Shown: positions 60,893-64,000 of the stretch, in pieces
Layout: each line of letters starts with the position of its first letter
Position numbering within the stretch: the stretch's first letter is position 1
DNA from: Trichopria drosophilae
Taxonomy: Eukaryota > Arthropoda > Insecta > Hymenoptera > Diapriidae
Assembly (NCBI GenBank): GCA_030407085.1
Contig: CM059586.1
Location: 83,449,501-83,513,500 of the forward strand
Direction of reading: 5' to 3'
Length of the DNA: 64,000 nucleotides
Position numbers and translations under genes: made by a program
Notes under the pieces: model-generated
Seen by the model: only the letters and a program-made list of their open reading frames with translations
What the model was told of the DNA's origin: nothing
Databases searched by the model: none

Positions 60893-61380
60893 TAAAGAAC
60901 CAATGTTTTGAACGATTATTTTATTTAAATATTTTATGTCCATTCAAAATCATAACGTTTTAATCTGCACGCTATGACCTGTCTAAAACAATATTAAATA
61001 TTTTTGTCTTTGATATTACACCTTTTATATTGCAAGACTAGAACAAAAAAAAAATTACTATGAAGGATATCAAGACGGATATTTTGCATTTTGCTTAGCT
61101 GAACTACAGTCGAACCCCTCTTATATGGCCTTTCAGACATATGGCCTGGTTTCATTCTTATGGCATTACTCCTCTCTTGCCTTCCCCTACTTTATGCTCG
61201 ATCGCCAAGAAGCCCGTGACATAAGCATATATATTCTCGTGCGCGTTAGCTGTTCACTCATAGCGCATGCGCGATAGAATCATATTACTGTAACTCTCCG
61301 GAGTGGGGGAAGCGTTCCCTCCCCTCAAGAGGCCCGTTATCTGAAAGTGGAATTCCCGACCATGCCATATAAAAGGGGTT

Positions 61381-62593
61381 CAATTAATATGAGTGGTTTT
61401 ATTGCTTGTCCATTGAAATGAAAATATCAACGAAATAAGAAGGGTTGTCTGAGGAGTTAAAACATGTTCTAGGAAAAAAAAGAAATCACAGTCATCCACA
61501 AACCGTGCAATACTAAAATCGCAGGGATTAAACCAATGAAAGACAAACTAGACACCTTGTCTCATAGTGGAGTTGTATATCGAATACAATGTAAATATTG
61601 CAATGCATGCTACGTTGGGGAAACAAGTAGGTTGTTAAAAACTCGTATTTCTGAGCACAAAAGAATTATATATGTGTCACAAAATCAACATACGGGTTTG
61701 ACAGTGCACAGATTGGAAACAGGACATGATTTTGATTATGAGAACGTACGTATTTTAGCAACGGAAAAAATTCACAGTAAACGTAAAGAGATCGAAAATT
61801 ATTTTATTAAAAAAACAAATAACACCGTGAATATTCGATTCGAAACTTCGAACCTTCCAGAATTGTATTTTTCGTTGTTATAATTTAAGTATTTTTTTCT
61901 GTTTTCCACATACGTTTCCTCCTTTCTAGGAACCATGTCAATTTCCTTGCACACCCGCTATTCATATAAATATAAAAACAGTATATTGCTTGTTTAAATC
62001 TTACGTGTTGTAGTGGTTTTTAAATAGGTATAATGCGATATAATCCCATTTTTATTAGTGAAAAATGTGTTTATTAAACTCAATTTTTTATCTTAGTTGA
62101 CATGCATCTACATCTTTTTTGAACAACACGTTATGGCGAACAAAATCTCATGTTCGTTAAGGTAAATTAATTACAAATTTCTGTTTAAACATTTTTTAGA
62201 ATTGCAATGCTCTTTCGACCTTTTTCGGTTTTATTTTTTTATTTTTTTGTCACTCATCAAAAAAATATTTTTTATAACAAAAAAAATGTTTAATTTCGAT
62301 AATTTTTATTTTTAAAAGACGGTTTTAAAAAATGTTTGTGGTTTTTATTCATCGGTATTCTGTAAATGTTTATTATCTCAGTTTTTATTTTATTTACATT
62401 TTTCTGTTTATTATTGGTTGTATTTTTTATGGAATTTGATGTTTTATTTTGTATTATATTATATTTTTCCGAAATTTTATACCTTTTTGTAGATAATTTT
62501 GAAGAGGGCTACAATAAATGGCCGAAACGTCAATCGACGATATCATTGTTTATTTAATTCCGTCCATTTCACCAAGAAATTCTTATTTCGTTG
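61381..62593 (+). mobile_element. 5'-truncated Penelope-like retroelement
   Basis: The insertion is delimited by the 14 bp duplication ATATAAAAGGGGTT. It carries only the C-terminal GIY-YIG endonuclease part of the ORF, no reverse transcriptase. The first about 50 bases contain ATCAACGAAATAAGAA (about 61428-61443), the inverse of TTCTTATTTCGTTGAT at the very end (62580-62595). Such partly inverted terminal sequence is a known trait of Penelope-like elements. Near the 3' end is GAAGAGGGC...TGGCCGAAACGTC. Confidence 0.85.
61473..61883 (+). pseudogene. Penelope GIY-YIG endonuclease, N-terminally truncated
   Basis: The open frame begins after a stop at 61470. It reads VIHKPCNTKIAGIKPMKDKL and then the endonuclease core: GVVYRIQCKYCNACYVGETS and RLLKTRISEHKR. 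These hold the GVVY and CYVGE variants of the GIY-YIG motif, the paired Cys (CKYC) of Penelope endonucleases, and the catalytic Arg region. GLTVHRLETGHDFDY and the usual RKEIENYFIKK tail follow. The frame is intact to the stop at 61881-61883, but the upstream RT is missing, so the copy is dead unless it is used in another way. The ATG at 61536 is internal to the domain. Confidence 0.85.
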
Positions 62594-62615
62594 ATATAAA
62601 AGGGGTTGGACTGTA

Positions 62616-63137
62616 CTCAAAACAAGGTACATAAATGAAATTCGAGAGAAAAACATTCCAGATCAGTAGAAGGGGAACAAGCTTGCTCGACAAACTGGGG
62701 AAGTGGAACTAATGAGAGCGGCTCTATTGAGAGGGTCAACTGCATTTGCATTTATTTCAATTTTTTGAATAACACTATGAAAGCTCTTTAGGTTTGACAC
62801 AGCATGTTAATCTATCATTATTGCTACTAATTGATAATCCATAAAATACTAAATATTTTCGTAAAATAAAATTATATGAAAAATGACTTGGCTTTCTCAC
62901 TTTTTTTCGTGGTTGTTCAGTGATTCACAAATACGAGGACCCCCAATATGACTATGAATTGATTAAAATACAAAGTTTAATGTTACTGAACTGTCTAATA
63001 ATGCAAAATAATGCAATATTGATTTATGACTATTATTTTCATATGAATCTGCAGTATTACCCACAGTTACGTTATGATATACTGAGTGTATTATTTTAAA
63101 TATTTACTTCAAATTCATAATTTTTTGTTTAAAATAG
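62616..63137 (+). other. TTC4 intron 1, right end
   Basis: AT-rich, ending in the TTTAAAATAG acceptor at 63136-63137. Nothing else recognised. Confidence 0.5.
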
Positions 63138-63309
63138 CACTCGCATTAAGTTACAAAGAAGATGGAAATTTCAATTATAAATGTAAAAAGTACAGATTAG
63201 CTATTCTTGGTTATACGGAAGGTATTAGAACTAAGTGTACAGATAAAGATCTGTTAGCCCAATTATACAATAATAGAGCTGCTGCCCAATTTATTCTTCA
63301 AAATTACAG
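63138..63309 (+). CDS. TTC4: Tetratricopeptide repeat protein 4, exon 2
   Basis: Encodes the first TPR unit: ALALSYKEDGNFNYKCKKYR, then LAILGYTEGIRTKCTDKDLL and AQLYNNRAAAQFILQNYR. The YKEDGN and NNRAAA positions belong to the Hsp-binding TPR clamp (helix A Lys/Asn and the Asn-Arg of the second unit). Acceptor AAAATAG at 63131-63137 and donor CAG/GTAAGA after 63309, phase 2. The ATG at 63086 is intronic. Confidence 0.9.
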
Positions 63310-63383
63310 GTAAGATAAATTATGTTACAAGTAAATGAGCGACACGTTTAGTATTTTGCATTAAAAATATATTCATAGCACAG

Positions 63384-63576
63384 ATCGTGCTTAAATGACT
63401 GTAAAGAAGCTTTAAAAGTAAAAGCAAAATATCCAAAAGCAATGAACAGAGCCGCTATGAGCTGTTTCAAAATTAAAGATTATGATCAATGTATTCGATA
63501 CTGTGATGAAATACTCGAAGAGGCATCAGATGACAAAGAGATAATTAATTTGAAATTAAAAGCTACGAGAGAAAAG
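63384..63576 (+). CDS. TTC4: Tetratricopeptide repeat protein 4, exon 3
   Basis: Reads R-SCLNDCKEALKVKAKYPKAM and NRAAMSCFKIKDYDQCIRYC, finishing the TPR domain. The acceptor must be GCACAG (AG 63382-63383): the alternative at 63377-63378 runs into a stop after four codons. The donor AAAAG/GTAAAA follows 63576, phase 0. Confidence 0.9.
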
Positions 63577-63664
63577 GTAAAAATCATTCTGCGAAATAGA
63601 TCTTTTTTTTCTTGTAGTAACTTTAATTAATATTAATAGATATTATATTTTTATTATAATTTAG

Positions 63665-63945
63665 AAATGTTTACAAAGAGATGCAAGGATGAAAGATATT
63701 TGTGAAAAGAAAAGTGAAAAAGAAGAAGAACTAATTTTAGATATTATACGAAGCAGAAATATAAAACTTTACTCACATGATGAGAAGATGAATTTAAGTT
63801 TAAACAATCTTGAGCCAAAGATACCACACATTGCGCAAAATCGCGTGCACACGGATAGTAAAAATCGTCTTATTTGGCCTGTTATGATTCTTTATCCAGA
63901 AATGCTCCAGACAGACTTTATTCAAAATTTTCACGAAGATACTAT
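63665..63945 (+). CDS. TTC4: Tetratricopeptide repeat protein 4, exon 4 (gene continues beyond window)
   Basis: Follows a TAATTTAG acceptor. A charged linker (MKDICEKKSEKEEELILDII) leads into the C-terminal domain start NRLIWPVMILYPEMLQTDFI and QNFHEDT, matching the WPV-LYPE-QSDFI-HED block of TTC4. The donor is probably ACTAT/GTACGT after 63945; AC/GTACGA after 63949 is an alternative. Read-through reaches a stop at 63971. At least one further exon lies outside the window. Confidence 0.82.
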
Positions 63946-64000
63946 GTACGTACGATGTTATTCCAACTATTAAATTCCACAAATACATAAAGAATATATG

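Larger units (their letters stand above)
61107..62613. mobile_element. Pogo-type MITE split by a Penelope element
   Basis: The left end CAGTCGAACCCCTCTTATAT at 61107 pairs with the right end, which in reverse complement reads CAGTCCAACCCCTTTTATAT. TA flanks both ends (61105-61106 and 62614-62615). Without the insert the element would be 280 bp. Its right terminal repeat is interrupted at ATATAAAAGGGGTT, which is duplicated at 61367-61380 and 62594-62607 around the Penelope insertion. No coding capacity of its own. Confidence 0.85.

Noticed and set aside
62366..62557. Hydrophobic 63-codon frame like a membrane peptide
   Set aside because: It lies in the T-rich 3' region of the Penelope element and runs into its terminal motif.

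Overview
The window is AT-rich eukaryotic DNA from an insect. It has sparse, intron-containing genes separated by long stretches of decayed and young transposable elements. Support for an insect: a labial-class Hox homeodomain, an interstitial array of the arthropod telomere unit TTAGG, and Jockey-like, Penelope, piggyBac and pogo element remains. Dispersed TTAGG runs and very high AT are common in Hymenoptera, so a wasp- or bee-like insect is my guess; the order is not proven.

Layout. Positions 1-17842 look like intron or upstream sequence of labial (lab), with two foldback elements and no recognisable exon. The last lab exon, carrying the homeodomain, is at 17843-18366 (+). A gene-free stretch with a 2.2 kb inverted-repeat element and a strong hairpin runs to about 28.6 kb. 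Then come SNAPC5 (28607-29010, +), convergent with Tim17 (29242-29730, -). Two large inverted-repeat elements (30753-33060) precede a three-exon gene for an unrecognised 280-residue coiled-coil protein (33785-39869, +). A pogo-type MITE and a piggyBac-derived ORF that lacks its catalytic core (41097-42221, -) follow, then a pogo-like element with a remnant of its helix-turn-helix region (44008-45032), and an intronless nardilysin gene (46422-49679, +).

From 50.2 to 55 kb there is a LINE graveyard with one clean nested insertion. TTC4 starts at 56668 (+), and its next exons are at 63138, 63384 and 63665; the gene runs off the right edge. Its 6.2 kb first intron holds a LINE split by a TTAA-flanked element, a 1.07 kb long-inverted-repeat element with an 8 bp target duplication, and a pogo-like MITE split by a Penelope element with a 14 bp target duplication.

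The host genes are unrelated housekeeping or developmental genes: Pol II/III snRNA transcription, mitochondrial import, an M16 peptidase, an Hsp90 co-chaperone and a Hox factor. There is no operon-like logic. I found no new defence or metabolic system. The most informative content is the set of datable nested insertions, the piggyBac-derived gene that may be domesticated, the family of TTAA-flanked inverted-repeat elements, and a roughly 120 nt near-perfect hairpin.
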